From contig NZ_VTUX01000007.1 of NCBI RefSeq assembly GCF_008370495.1, forward strand, positions 124,001 through 188,000: 64,000 nucleotides of DNA. The letters are read 5' to 3'. This stretch comes from Pseudohalioglobus sediminis (GTDB lineage: Bacteria > Pseudomonadota > Gammaproteobacteria > Pseudomonadales > Halieaceae). The notes beneath the pieces are model-generated. The model ran no database searches. It had not been told where the DNA came from and was given only the letters and a program-made list of their open reading frames with translations. Each line of letters starts with the position of its first letter. The stretch's first letter is position 1. Position numbers and translations under genes: made by a program. This document shows positions 16,372-24,551 of the stretch, piece by piece.

Positions 16372-17127
16372 ATGCCAGCACTGATTCGCCCTATTGCCCT
16401 CGCCGCCTGCCTCTCGACCGGCGCCATTGCTGACACCATTGAGCTGGCCGATGGTACCCTCCTGGAAGGCGACTTCATTGGCATGAGTAACGGCATCATG
16501 ATGTTCGACACCGGGGCAGGTATCGAAGCTTTCCCGGAAAACGAGGTCGTCGCTATCTATAACAGCGAGGGCGTTGCGGCTCGCGAAGCCAACGCAGGAG
16601 AAGCACAGGATACTGCGGCGACGGCAGCGCAAGCCGCAAAGACCATTACCGTCCCCAGCGGCACCCGGCTGGTTATCCGCGTCGCCGAGAGCATCGATAC
16701 CCGGCGCCACTCTGCCGGTCATCGCTTCCGCGCCCAGCTCGAGAGCGCGCTGAGCGTTGATGGCATCACCGTCGCGCCCCGGGGCACCATGGTGTATGGA
16801 CGTGTCGCCCAGGCCAGTACCGGGGGGCGAACTGTGGGCTCAGCCAGTCTCAGCCTGGAACTTACCGACATTATGCTCGACGACCAGATGTACGAAATCA
16901 GCACCCAGGCGCTGCAGGCACAGACGCAGAATGAAGCCGGTCGAACCGCAGGTCGCACAGCCAGGGCGGCAGCCATAGGCGGCCTCTACGGTGGCAGTTC
17001 CAGTGCCAAGAAAGGTGCCAAGATCGGACTGGGCGCCTCTATCCTGACCAGCGGCGCCAGCATCAATATACCCGCGGGCACGCTGGTCGAGACCAACCTG
17101 CGCACCGCGCTGACAGTGCCACGCTAG
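16372..17127 (+). CDS. Exported hypothetical protein
   Basis: From ATG 16372 (AAAGGA eight bases upstream) the protein is 251 residues with a short signal peptide ending GAIA. A small N-terminal domain (IELADGTLLEGDFIGMSNGIMMFDT) resembles an Sm-like or PRC-type barrel strand pattern. An Ala-rich linker leads to a second domain (VPSGTRLVIRVAESIDTRRHSAGHRFRAQLES...), which contains GTMVYGRVAQA. A Gly/Ser-rich segment near residue 205-230 may be membrane-associated. I do not recognise a named family; the second domain recalls pilus/VirB10-like repeats only loosely. Confidence 0.65.
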   Translation: MPALIRPIALAACLSTGAIADTIELADGTLLEGDFIGMSNGIMMFDTGAGIEAFPENEVVAIYNSEGVAAREANAGEAQDTAATAAQAAKTITVPSGTRLVIRVAESIDTRRHSAGHRFRAQLESALSVDGITVAPRGTMVYGRVAQASTGGRTVGSASLSLELTDIMLDDQMYEISTQALQAQTQNEAGRTAGRTARAAAIGGLYGGSSSAKKGAKIGLGASILTSGASINIPAGTLVETNLRTALTVPR

Positions 17128-17283
17128 GGCACGACCTCCCGGTACGGCGATGCCCGGCAAAGACTCTACTGATTCCAGCGTAACCCTCGCTGCAACGCCC
17201 GGCGTCGCCAACACCGGTTCATACTGGCAGGCTGCGCCTGCTTTCAATCCGTCTACGTCGCTGGGCTTTCAGCGACAATCCCA

Positions 17284-20200
17284 ATGCTGCTGAAGCGCCT
17301 GGCACTCCTGGCAGCCGCCCTGTCGCTGCTGCTGGCCGCGGCCCTTGGCGCAGCGTACGCCTGGTTGCAGCACGACCCGCAAAACATCAGGGTTCCACTG
17401 GAGTGGCTGGCAGGGCATGTGCTGGACCGTGAGCTACGTATTGGCGAGGTGACAACCGTGCAGCTGGGCCAGCACACCCGCCTGGCGGCTCGCGACGTCA
17501 CCCTGGACAATCCAGGCTGGGCCACGGAAGCGTACTTCGCCCAGGCGCGTTATCTCGAGGTAGAACTCGACCTACCCTCATTATGGCGCCAGGGACCGGT
17601 GGTCCTGGACTATCTCGAGTTGGCTGGTGCCTCACTGAACCTGCAGCAAACTGGCGACAGGCCAGGCAACTGGGATTTCTGGCCGGACGCAGAGCCCTCT
17701 CCCGACGCCGAGGACGGGCCACTGCCGATCATCATCTCCCGCGCCCTGGTGCATGACAGCATCGTTAAATTTGTTGACGATGACCAGGACGTGACAGCAG
17801 CGTTGCAAAGAGTGCACCTGTCAGAAGATTCCGCCGGCATGCTGGCGCTGGCGGCCAGTGGCAGTATCAACGGTTTTCCCCTGCAGGCCTCAACCAGGGC
17901 GGGACCTTCGCGCGCGCTGTTCACCGGCCGCGACCTGGATCTCGACCTGGAGCTGAGCTGGGGTCAGTTGCAGGCAACACTGGGCGGTACTGCGGGTGAC
18001 CTTGGCGCCCTGGAGAACGTGGCGATGCAGTGGTCCCTGCAGTCTCCAACCAGTCGCCCGCTACTCAACCTCCTCGGTGCACACGAGGTGCGCGACGGGC
18101 CAATTGACCTGCGGGGCAGCATCGCGACCACCGGTAGCGGGCTTCAAGTCGACGCCCGCGGCCAACTCGACGCTTTCGCACTTGTCCTCAATGGCGACCT
18201 CGGCAAGCCGGAACAGCTTGACGATCTTGATCTCTCGTTTGACCTCAGCGGCCCGTCCCTGCATGAGGCGGGCACCGTACTCGACCTGCGCAGATTGCCA
18301 GATGTCCCTTTCGCACTCTCCGGCAGCCTGTCGCGACAGGGTCGGCTGCTGGTATTCGACAGCGTCGAGGCGCAGGTTGCCGAGAGCCAGCTGACAGCAT
18401 CAGGGCGCCTGCCTGATTTCCCCGACATTGATGACTGGCGCGTCAGCTTGCGTGGCAGCGACATCGACCTCGCCCTGCTCGGCCCCGCACTGGGCCGGGA
18501 ACAACTGCCCGAGCGCCGCTTCTCACTGGCGGGCGACCTCTCTTCCAACGCTGCCGGTGTCGAATTGCTGAATATGGTCCTTAACAACGAGGATTCCCGA
18601 CTCGAGATCAGCGGCATCGTCGGTGAGGCACCCGAATACGCCGGCACCGAACTCGAACTGCAACTCAGCGGCGATGATATCTCCGGCAATGCGCCCTGGA
18701 TTGGCCTGGAAGGCATGCCTGAAACGCCCTTCACGCTCACGGCCACAGTCCACCTTGATGAGCATCACTGGGTGATGCAGCAGGCAGAACTGATATCGAC
18801 CGACCTGGTCATCGGCATGCGGGGCAAACTCGAACGCAGCGGACAAAGCCCGGGAATCGACGCCTATGTACAGGCGTCAACACCGGACCTGTCTGCAACC
18901 CTGGCCGCGTATCAACTGCACAGCAACCACATACCGCCCCTGCCCGCCGCCTTCTCCGGCCAGGTCAGCGGCAACCGCGAGCAGTTGCACTTGCGAGATG
19001 GCAAACTGGCACTGGGCCAGGCAAGTGCCGCAATCAACGGCACGCTGGGCCGGGCCGATAGCGTTGCGGGCATGAAACTGCGCGTTCATGCAGAAACGGC
19101 GGATTTCCGCGAATTACTCGAGTCACCGCTCCCCGGCAAAAAGGCGCTGGGCCTGGAACTGGCAGCTGAGCTCCATGCGGACAACAAAGCGATTCACCTG
19201 CGCGGCCTGAGTGGACAGATGGGTAACGACACCGTCACCTTCGACGCTGACACAGCGGTATATTTTCAAGACGCCAAACCGAAAGTCCGCGGCGAGTTCG
19301 ACATAGCAGGGGCAAGCATCAGCAAACTCCAGACCTTGCTTGAGCTGGATTTGCCGCTGACCGACGGCGCCTTCAACATCAATGCGAACATCGCAGGTGA
19401 CGCCGGTGTTTACCGGGTATCGCCATTGAGCGCGACTTTCGGGGAAAGCGATCTCAACGGCAGCATCGAGTTGCGCCAGGGTGATACCCCCGGTATTCAC
19501 GCCGCACTGCGCTCCAAGCAACTGCACCTGCCCTCCTTACTGCCAGACCCGGAAGACCTGGAGGCAGAGGAAGAGGCCCGCGGGAACCCCGGGGATACGG
19601 CACAGCAGGAGGACTTCAGCGACGAGTTGACCGCGGCGGAACTCAAGGAGCGGATCATCCCCGACAGGCCGCTGCCGCTGGCATGGATGCGTCATATCAA
19701 CGCCAGTCTCGAATACAGTGCCGAGACCATTTATCTCCGGGAAGACGCGTCCAGCCAAGGCTCCCTGGCGCTGCGAGTGGCCGATGGCAAGCTCTCGGTG
19801 GCGCCCGTGGTCTGGGGCGGTACCTACACTGCGGGGCGCGCGATGTTCAGCCTCGATGCCACCACCGACGACTATGCCTTCACCCTGATGATGGATGGCG
19901 AGCGTTTCCCGCTGCTCTGGCTGGTAGCCGGCGAGCCGGACTACACAGCGAAATCCATGTTCAAGGCCAGCCTCACGGGACAGGGGAATACCGCCAGGGC
20001 GATGGCGGCCAGCCTCAATGGCGGCGTGCTCTTCCACGGCGAGGGCGGGCGCGTGACATACCGTGGCATGGACCTGATCATGGGCGACCTGTTCAGTGAA
20101 ATCCTGGATGCACTCAATCCCGCTACGCAACGCAAGCCTCACACACGCGTCAAGTGCAATGCCGGTGCACTGAGCATCAAGGACGGTGTGGCAGAGGCCA

Positions 20201-20619
20201 TTCCGGGATTCATGGTGCGCACCAGCAAGTCCGATATCCTGGCCGCGGGGTCGATCAACCTGAAGAACGAGCGCCTGGATCTCGCCTTCAGCACGCGTTC
20301 GCGCAAGGGTCTGGGCATCAGCGCCGGACGCACGTTGAGCAAGTACGTAAAACTGGGCGGTACCCTGGCCAATCCAAAGCTGACCCTGGATGCGACGGCA
20401 GCGGCCGTCCAGGGCAGCGCCGCGATTGCGACAGCGGGTTGGTCGATCCTGGCAGGGGGCATCTGGGACCGCTGGATCGCGACCGCGGGCGATCCCTGCG
20501 GCAGGCTCATCAAACAGGCGCAAAAAGACAAGCGGAGGGACTACGATAGCCTCCTGCAACTGGGCATTCCCGGGACACCCTCAGCGGAGCGCGCGGACCC
20601 GCGACTTCCCCAGCGCTGA
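17284..20619 (+). CDS. AsmA-family protein
   Basis: A very large (1111-residue) envelope protein with one N-terminal membrane helix (LALLAAALSLLLAAALGAAYAW) and a long periplasmic part. The first 130 residues have the AsmA pattern (VTLDNPGWATE, LDYLELAGASLNL, GNWDF). The middle is made of repeating beta-rich units, and the C-terminal AsmA segment includes LIMGDLFSEIL, CNAGALSIKDGVAEA, ILAAGSINLKNERLDLAFS and GGTLANPKLTLD. AsmA proteins form beta-groove bridges thought to move phospholipids to the outer membrane. An acidic linker (EDLEAEEEARG, about residue 757) splits it. ATG 17284 has no clear ribosome site but directly begins the membrane segment. Confidence 0.88.
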   Translation: MLLKRLALLAAALSLLLAAALGAAYAWLQHDPQNIRVPLEWLAGHVLDRELRIGEVTTVQLGQHTRLAARDVTLDNPGWATEAYFAQARYLEVELDLPSLWRQGPVVLDYLELAGASLNLQQTGDRPGNWDFWPDAEPSPDAEDGPLPIIISRALVHDSIVKFVDDDQDVTAALQRVHLSEDSAGMLALAASGSINGFPLQASTRAGPSRALFTGRDLDLDLELSWGQLQATLGGTAGDLGALENVAMQWSLQSPTSRPLLNLLGAHEVRDGPIDLRGSIATTGSGLQVDARGQLDAFALVLNGDLGKPEQLDDLDLSFDLSGPSLHEAGTVLDLRRLPDVPFALSGSLSRQGRLLVFDSVEAQVAESQLTASGRLPDFPDIDDWRVSLRGSDIDLALLGPALGREQLPERRFSLAGDLSSNAAGVELLNMVLNNEDSRLEISGIVGEAPEYAGTELELQLSGDDISGNAPWIGLEGMPETPFTLTATVHLDEHHWVMQQAELISTDLVIGMRGKLERSGQSPGIDAYVQASTPDLSATLAAYQLHSNHIPPLPAAFSGQVSGNREQLHLRDGKLALGQASAAINGTLGRADSVAGMKLRVHAETADFRELLESPLPGKKALGLELAAELHADNKAIHLRGLSGQMGNDTVTFDADTAVYFQDAKPKVRGEFDIAGASISKLQTLLELDLPLTDGAFNINANIAGDAGVYRVSPLSATFGESDLNGSIELRQGDTPGIHAALRSKQLHLPSLLPDPEDLEAEEEARGNPGDTAQQEDFSDELTAAELKERIIPDRPLPLAWMRHINASLEYSAETIYLREDASSQGSLALRVADGKLSVAPVVWGGTYTAGRAMFSLDATTDDYAFTLMMDGERFPLLWLVAGEPDYTAKSMFKASLTGQGNTARAMAASLNGGVLFHGEGGRVTYRGMDLIMGDLFSEILDALNPATQRKPHTRVKCNAGALSIKDGVAEAIPGFMVRTSKSDILAAGSINLKNERLDLAFSTRSRKGLGISAGRTLSKYVKLGGTLANPKLTLDATAAAVQGSAAIATAGWSILAGGIWDRWIATAGDPCGRLIKQAQKDKRRDYDSLLQLGIPGTPSAERADPRLPQR

Positions 20620-20713
20620 GGGCGACGCGCCAGGCATCGACCTCGCCCCCTGCAGGGTCTCGCGACTTGACCGGTTGATCGATGACTGAAAGACTGTCGC
20701 CGGGTAACTAACC

Positions 20714-21646
20714 GTGGCAGACAATATGATCACCCGCAGACAATTGCTCAAGCACAGCGCCTCACTGGCGGCATTGACAGCACTTCCAGCCGGCGCCCTG
20801 GCGGATGCAGCCGCCGTCATTCGCAGACCGATTCCCAGCTCAGGCGAAACCATTCCGGTGATTGGTATGGGCACATCACGCACTTTCGATGCCGGCGCGG
20901 ACCCGGAAACGGTGGCACGGCTGCGCCATGTGATGCAGATATTTTTTGCAGGTGGCGGCAGCGTTATCGACTCGTCGCCGATGTACGGTGAAGCCGAGGC
21001 CCGGGTCGGTGACGTGCTGCGCACACTGTCGCCGCGACCCGAGGTGTTCTCGGCAACCAAGGTATGGATAGAAGGACGCGAAGCCGGTATCGAACAGATG
21101 CAGCTTTCGGCGCAGCGTATGGCAGTGGAGCATTTCGACCTGATCGCAGTGCACAACCTGGTCGACTGGAAGACGCAACTGGCAACCCTCAAGCAATGGC
21201 GTGAAGAAGGTAAGGTACGCTACATCGGCATTACCACATCGCACGGCCGCTTCCACAGCGAACTGCTGGATATCATGCGCAGGGAGCCACTGGACTTTGT
21301 GCAGTTCACCTACAACATCGGCAACCTCACCGCGGAAGATGAACTGCTGCCACTGGCGGCAGATCGCGGCATTGCCACCATGATCAATCGCCCCTATCAG
21401 CGCGGATCGCTGTTCCAGCGCACCAGCGGACACGCGCTGCCCGAGGTCGCCACCGACCTGGGCTGCAAGAGCTGGGGCCAGTTCTTCCTCAAGTACATCA
21501 TCGGCCACCCCGCCGTGACCAGCCTGATCCCCGCGACCTCCAAACCCCATCACATGGAAGACAACATGGCGGCCAATGTCGGCGCCGTACCGGATGCGGA
21601 CCAGCGCGCGGAGATGCTGCGCGCATTCCGCGCGCTGCCCGCCTGA
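20714..21646 (+). CDS. Aldo/keto reductase with Tat-type signal
   Basis: 310 residues from GTG 20714 (ATG 20726 is the alternative). The N-terminus has a twin-arginine signal, TRRQLLKHSASLAAL. The mature protein is an aldo/keto-reductase barrel: IPVIGMGTSRTFD, a catalytic-Asp/Tyr region SVIDSSPMYGEAE, an FSATKVWIEG strand with the lysine, and the FDLIAVHNLVDW segment carrying the histidine. It is in a subgroup often annotated as periplasmic aldo/keto reductases. The next gene begins a few bases after the stop, so the two are probably one transcript. Confidence 0.88.
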   Translation: MADNMITRRQLLKHSASLAALTALPAGALADAAAVIRRPIPSSGETIPVIGMGTSRTFDAGADPETVARLRHVMQIFFAGGGSVIDSSPMYGEAEARVGDVLRTLSPRPEVFSATKVWIEGREAGIEQMQLSAQRMAVEHFDLIAVHNLVDWKTQLATLKQWREEGKVRYIGITTSHGRFHSELLDIMRREPLDFVQFTYNIGNLTAEDELLPLAADRGIATMINRPYQRGSLFQRTSGHALPEVATDLGCKSWGQFFLKYIIGHPAVTSLIPATSKPHHMEDNMAANVGAVPDADQRAEMLRAFRALPA

Positions 21647-21649
21647 TTG

Positions 21650-22954
21650 ATGAGTCCGGAAGAGCGTACGCCGCTGCAGCGGCTGATGGCGCTGGCCTGC
21701 GAGGTCGAGCCACGGGAAGTCCGCGCCACGCTGGCGTCTTTTTCGCTGGTACTGGTGCTGATGGGCTCCTACTACATCCTGCGCCCGGTGCGGGATGCCA
21801 TGGCCAGCGACTGGACCGACGCGGAAGTCAGCTGGCTGTGGACGCTCACCTTCTTCTTCAGCGCTGCGGCCGTCTCCCTTTACGGGGCCGTGGTCTCGCG
21901 CGTCAGCGTGCGGCGCCTGGTACCCGGCATCTATGGTTTCTTTGCGCTGAGTTTCACCCTGTTCTACTTCGGCACCCAGTTCTCCAGCGACCGCACCCTG
22001 GTGGACAAGAGTTTCTATGTCTGGGTCAGCCTGTTCAGCCTGTTTCATATTTCCGTGTTCTGGACCTTCATGGCCGACACGTTCAGCCAGCAACAGTCCA
22101 AGCGCTTGTTCGCATTTATCGGCGCAGGCGCCAGCGTTGGCGCTATCGGCGGGCCGGCGATGGCCACGGCACTGGCCGGCAGCGGCAACACCGACCCACT
22201 GCTGCTGATCGCGGCAACCACCGTATTGCTCACGCTGCCTCTGGTAGCCTGGGTACAGCGGCTGAAGTCGCAGGACATGGGCAACGTCAATGTCAGCGCC
22301 ACGGACAAGGACTTCGACTACCTGGGGGGGAATCCGCTGGCGGGATTTGGCGATTTCATCAGCAGCCCTTACCTGCTGGGCATCGGCCTGTTCATTTTCC
22401 TGTACACGGCCATCGGTTCGTTTGTCTATTTCGAGTTGAAGAACCTGCTCGCAGATTACAGCCGGGCTGAACGCACCCAGATCTGGGCCGCCATGGACCT
22501 GGTGGTCAATACGCTGACACTGCTGATCGCCATGTTTGCCACCGGGCGCATCGCCACGCGACTGGGCCTGCCCTTCACCCTGTCCAGCATTCCGCTGCTG
22601 ATCGCCGTCGGCATGTTGTTACTGGTCGCCGCGCCCTCGGTGGCGGCGGTGGTCGCGATCCAGGTAATTCGCCGCGCGGGCAACTACGCGGTATCGCGGC
22701 CCGCCCGGGAAATGCTGTTTACCGCTGTAGACAGGGAAACCCGCTTCAAGGCCAAACCGGTCATTGATATTGTCGTCTACCGCGGCGGCGATATGCTGAA
22801 CGCCTGGGGATTTACCGCGCTCACCCAGGGCCTGGGCCTGGGTATCGCCGCCACGGCGGGCGTGGGTGCCGGCATCGCCCTGGTCTGGGCGATTGTTGGT
22901 GTGGCACTGGGCCGCGCTTTCGACCGGCGAGGTTCAGCCAGCGATACCAGCTGA
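21650..22954 (+). CDS. Membrane transporter of the NTP/NDP-exchange (MFS-like) type
   Basis: 434 residues and about 11-12 membrane segments. The N-terminus (FSLVLVLMGSYYILRPVRDAM) and the later LFAFIGAGASVGAIGGP and RRAGNYAVSRPAREMLFTAV segments fit proteins annotated as NTP/NDP exchange transporters related to the plastid/rickettsial ATP:ADP translocases. Free-living bacteria carry such proteins with unproven substrates. ATG 21650 follows the aldo/keto reductase stop by three bases, so translation is coupled. An approximately 100-base fragment of a related gene occurs at 16160-16258. Confidence 0.8.
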   Translation: MSPEERTPLQRLMALACEVEPREVRATLASFSLVLVLMGSYYILRPVRDAMASDWTDAEVSWLWTLTFFFSAAAVSLYGAVVSRVSVRRLVPGIYGFFALSFTLFYFGTQFSSDRTLVDKSFYVWVSLFSLFHISVFWTFMADTFSQQQSKRLFAFIGAGASVGAIGGPAMATALAGSGNTDPLLLIAATTVLLTLPLVAWVQRLKSQDMGNVNVSATDKDFDYLGGNPLAGFGDFISSPYLLGIGLFIFLYTAIGSFVYFELKNLLADYSRAERTQIWAAMDLVVNTLTLLIAMFATGRIATRLGLPFTLSSIPLLIAVGMLLLVAAPSVAAVVAIQVIRRAGNYAVSRPAREMLFTAVDRETRFKAKPVIDIVVYRGGDMLNAWGFTALTQGLGLGIAATAGVGAGIALVWAIVGVALGRAFDRRGSASDTS

Positions 22955-23080
22955 CGCCGCAGGGATGAATTATTGAGCCAGTAGCCCCTGAGAAGCGCAG
23001 ACCCCGCCGCTACACCGTTCCAGCGATCCCGCCGCGGACTATACTGTATGACCTGAACACACGAACAACAGGTAATACAG

Positions 23081-24169
23081 ATGGCAACTGCAGCTGAATA
23101 TGGACTGGGCCCCAATACCTTCCCGCGGGGTTGGTTTATCGTCGCCGAGAGCAAGGAGCTGGATGCCGGCCCCATGGCAGTGCGCTTCTGGGGTCGCGAC
23201 CTGGCGCTGTACCGCGGCGAGAGTGGCAAGCCTGTCCTGCTGGACGCCTACTGCGCGCATATGGGCACGCACCTCACCGCCAGCACCAGCGCCATGATCG
23301 TCAAGAACGGCGAACAGATCGAGGGTGACTCGATACGCTGCCCCTACCACGGCTGGCGTTACAACGAACACGGCGATGTGGACGACATTCCATACCACGA
23401 CGGTCCCTGCCCCAAGTCAGCGTCTATTCGCTCCTATCCGGTAGTCGACAACATGGGCTGCGTCATGGCCTGGTTTGATCCCGACGGTCGTGAGCCCGAT
23501 TACGACGCGCCGTTCCTCAAGGAGTGGGACGATCCGCAATGGGTGAACTGGGAACTGGACCACCTGGGTGTGCTGAAAATCCATTCCCAGGAGATTCTCG
23601 ACAACATGGCCGACTGTCGCCATCTCGGCCCCACCCACGGCGCACCCAGCGAGTATTTCGAGAACGAGATCAAGGACCAGGTCTACGTGCAGCGCCAGGG
23701 CGGCCCGATGCAGCTCTACGGCACCTATCTCTACACCACCACCTGGTACACCGGGCCCGGTATCCTGCTGTCCAAGCAGGTCTGGGGCGACACCGTTGTG
23801 TACGAGCTGATCGCCAACACCCCCGTGGATGACGGCGAGACCCAGTGCTGGCACGGCTGCCTGTACAAGGGCAGCGCGGCGGAAGCCACAGCGGAAGACA
23901 AGGCCGCGGCAAAGGAGATCCAGGCCGGCGCGCTGGAAGCCTTCGGCGCCGACTTCAACGTGTGGGCGCACAAGCGCCCGGCGCTGAAAATCATGCAAAT
24001 GAAAACCGACGGGCCGTTCCGGACCGGGCGCAAGTGGTACTCGCAGTTCTTCGCCACCCCGGAAGACGCGGCGGCTATTCGCGCGGAAGTGAACGGCACA
24101 CACCCGACGCAGGGCTTGATCAGCCCCGCCGAGGCCAAGCACAGCATCGACGAAGGCCTGCCCATCTAG
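23081..24169 (+). CDS. Rieske non-heme iron oxygenase, KshA-like
   Basis: A 362-residue oxygenase alpha-subunit-like protein. Rieske cluster ligands are C58-A-H60 and C87-P-Y-H90 (in YCAHMGTH and CPYHGW); the spacing between the two pairs is longer than in most family members. The mononuclear iron site is in DNMADCRHLGPTH (two His and an upstream Asp). The layout recalls 3-ketosteroid 9-alpha-hydroxylase oxygenase subunits and other two-component Rieske oxygenases. No reductase or ferredoxin gene is adjacent. TATACT at 23040-23045 may be a -10 box; no good -35 is seen. The substrate (steroid or another alicyclic ring) is inferred from family resemblance only. Confidence 0.85.
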   Translation: MATAAEYGLGPNTFPRGWFIVAESKELDAGPMAVRFWGRDLALYRGESGKPVLLDAYCAHMGTHLTASTSAMIVKNGEQIEGDSIRCPYHGWRYNEHGDVDDIPYHDGPCPKSASIRSYPVVDNMGCVMAWFDPDGREPDYDAPFLKEWDDPQWVNWELDHLGVLKIHSQEILDNMADCRHLGPTHGAPSEYFENEIKDQVYVQRQGGPMQLYGTYLYTTTWYTGPGILLSKQVWGDTVVYELIANTPVDDGETQCWHGCLYKGSAAEATAEDKAAAKEIQAGALEAFGADFNVWAHKRPALKIMQMKTDGPFRTGRKWYSQFFATPEDAAAIRAEVNGTHPTQGLISPAEAKHSIDEGLPI

Positions 24170-24188
24170 GCGCGCCGCCAGCGAGCGT

Positions 24189-24551
24189 ATCGCGGCTGTG
24201 GCCGCTCCCACAGGAGCGGGGAACCACACCCGTAGGAGCGGCTACAGCCGCGATGAAAACCCGCTACCCTATCGCGGCCGTGGCCGCTCCTCCAGGAGCG
24301 CGCATGGAACCACACCCGTAGGAGCGGCTACAGCCGCGATGAATGCCCGCTACCCTATCGCGGCTGTGGCCGCTCCTCCAGGAGCGCGCATGGAACCACA
24401 CCCGTAGGAGCGGCTACAGCCGCGATGAATGCCCGCTACCCTATCGCGGCTGTGGCCGCTCCTACAGGGGCGCGCATGGAACCACACCCGTAGGAGCGGC
24501 TACAGCCGCGATGAAGGCCCGCTACTCTATCGCGGCTGTGGCCGCTCCTAC
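24189..24551. repeat. Tandem array of REPIN units (86-bp period)
   Basis: Four near-identical 86-bp units. Each unit has a forward REP (23 bases, core GGAGCGGCTACAGCC), a 16-base spacer, a reverse REP (23 bases) and a 24-base linker. Forward copies start at 24232, 24318, 24404 and 24490; reverse copies at 24271, 24357, 24443 and 24529. An extra reverse copy is at 24189. The array fills the whole gap between the convergent Rieske and penicillin-acylase genes. It contains no coding sequence that I can support. Confidence 0.95.

Noticed and set aside
24189-24551. CRISPR array (regular repeats of about 86 bp)
   Set aside because: The repeats include the spacers as well: the whole 86-bp unit is conserved, and each unit is an inverted REP pair. 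There is no unique spacer and no cas gene.
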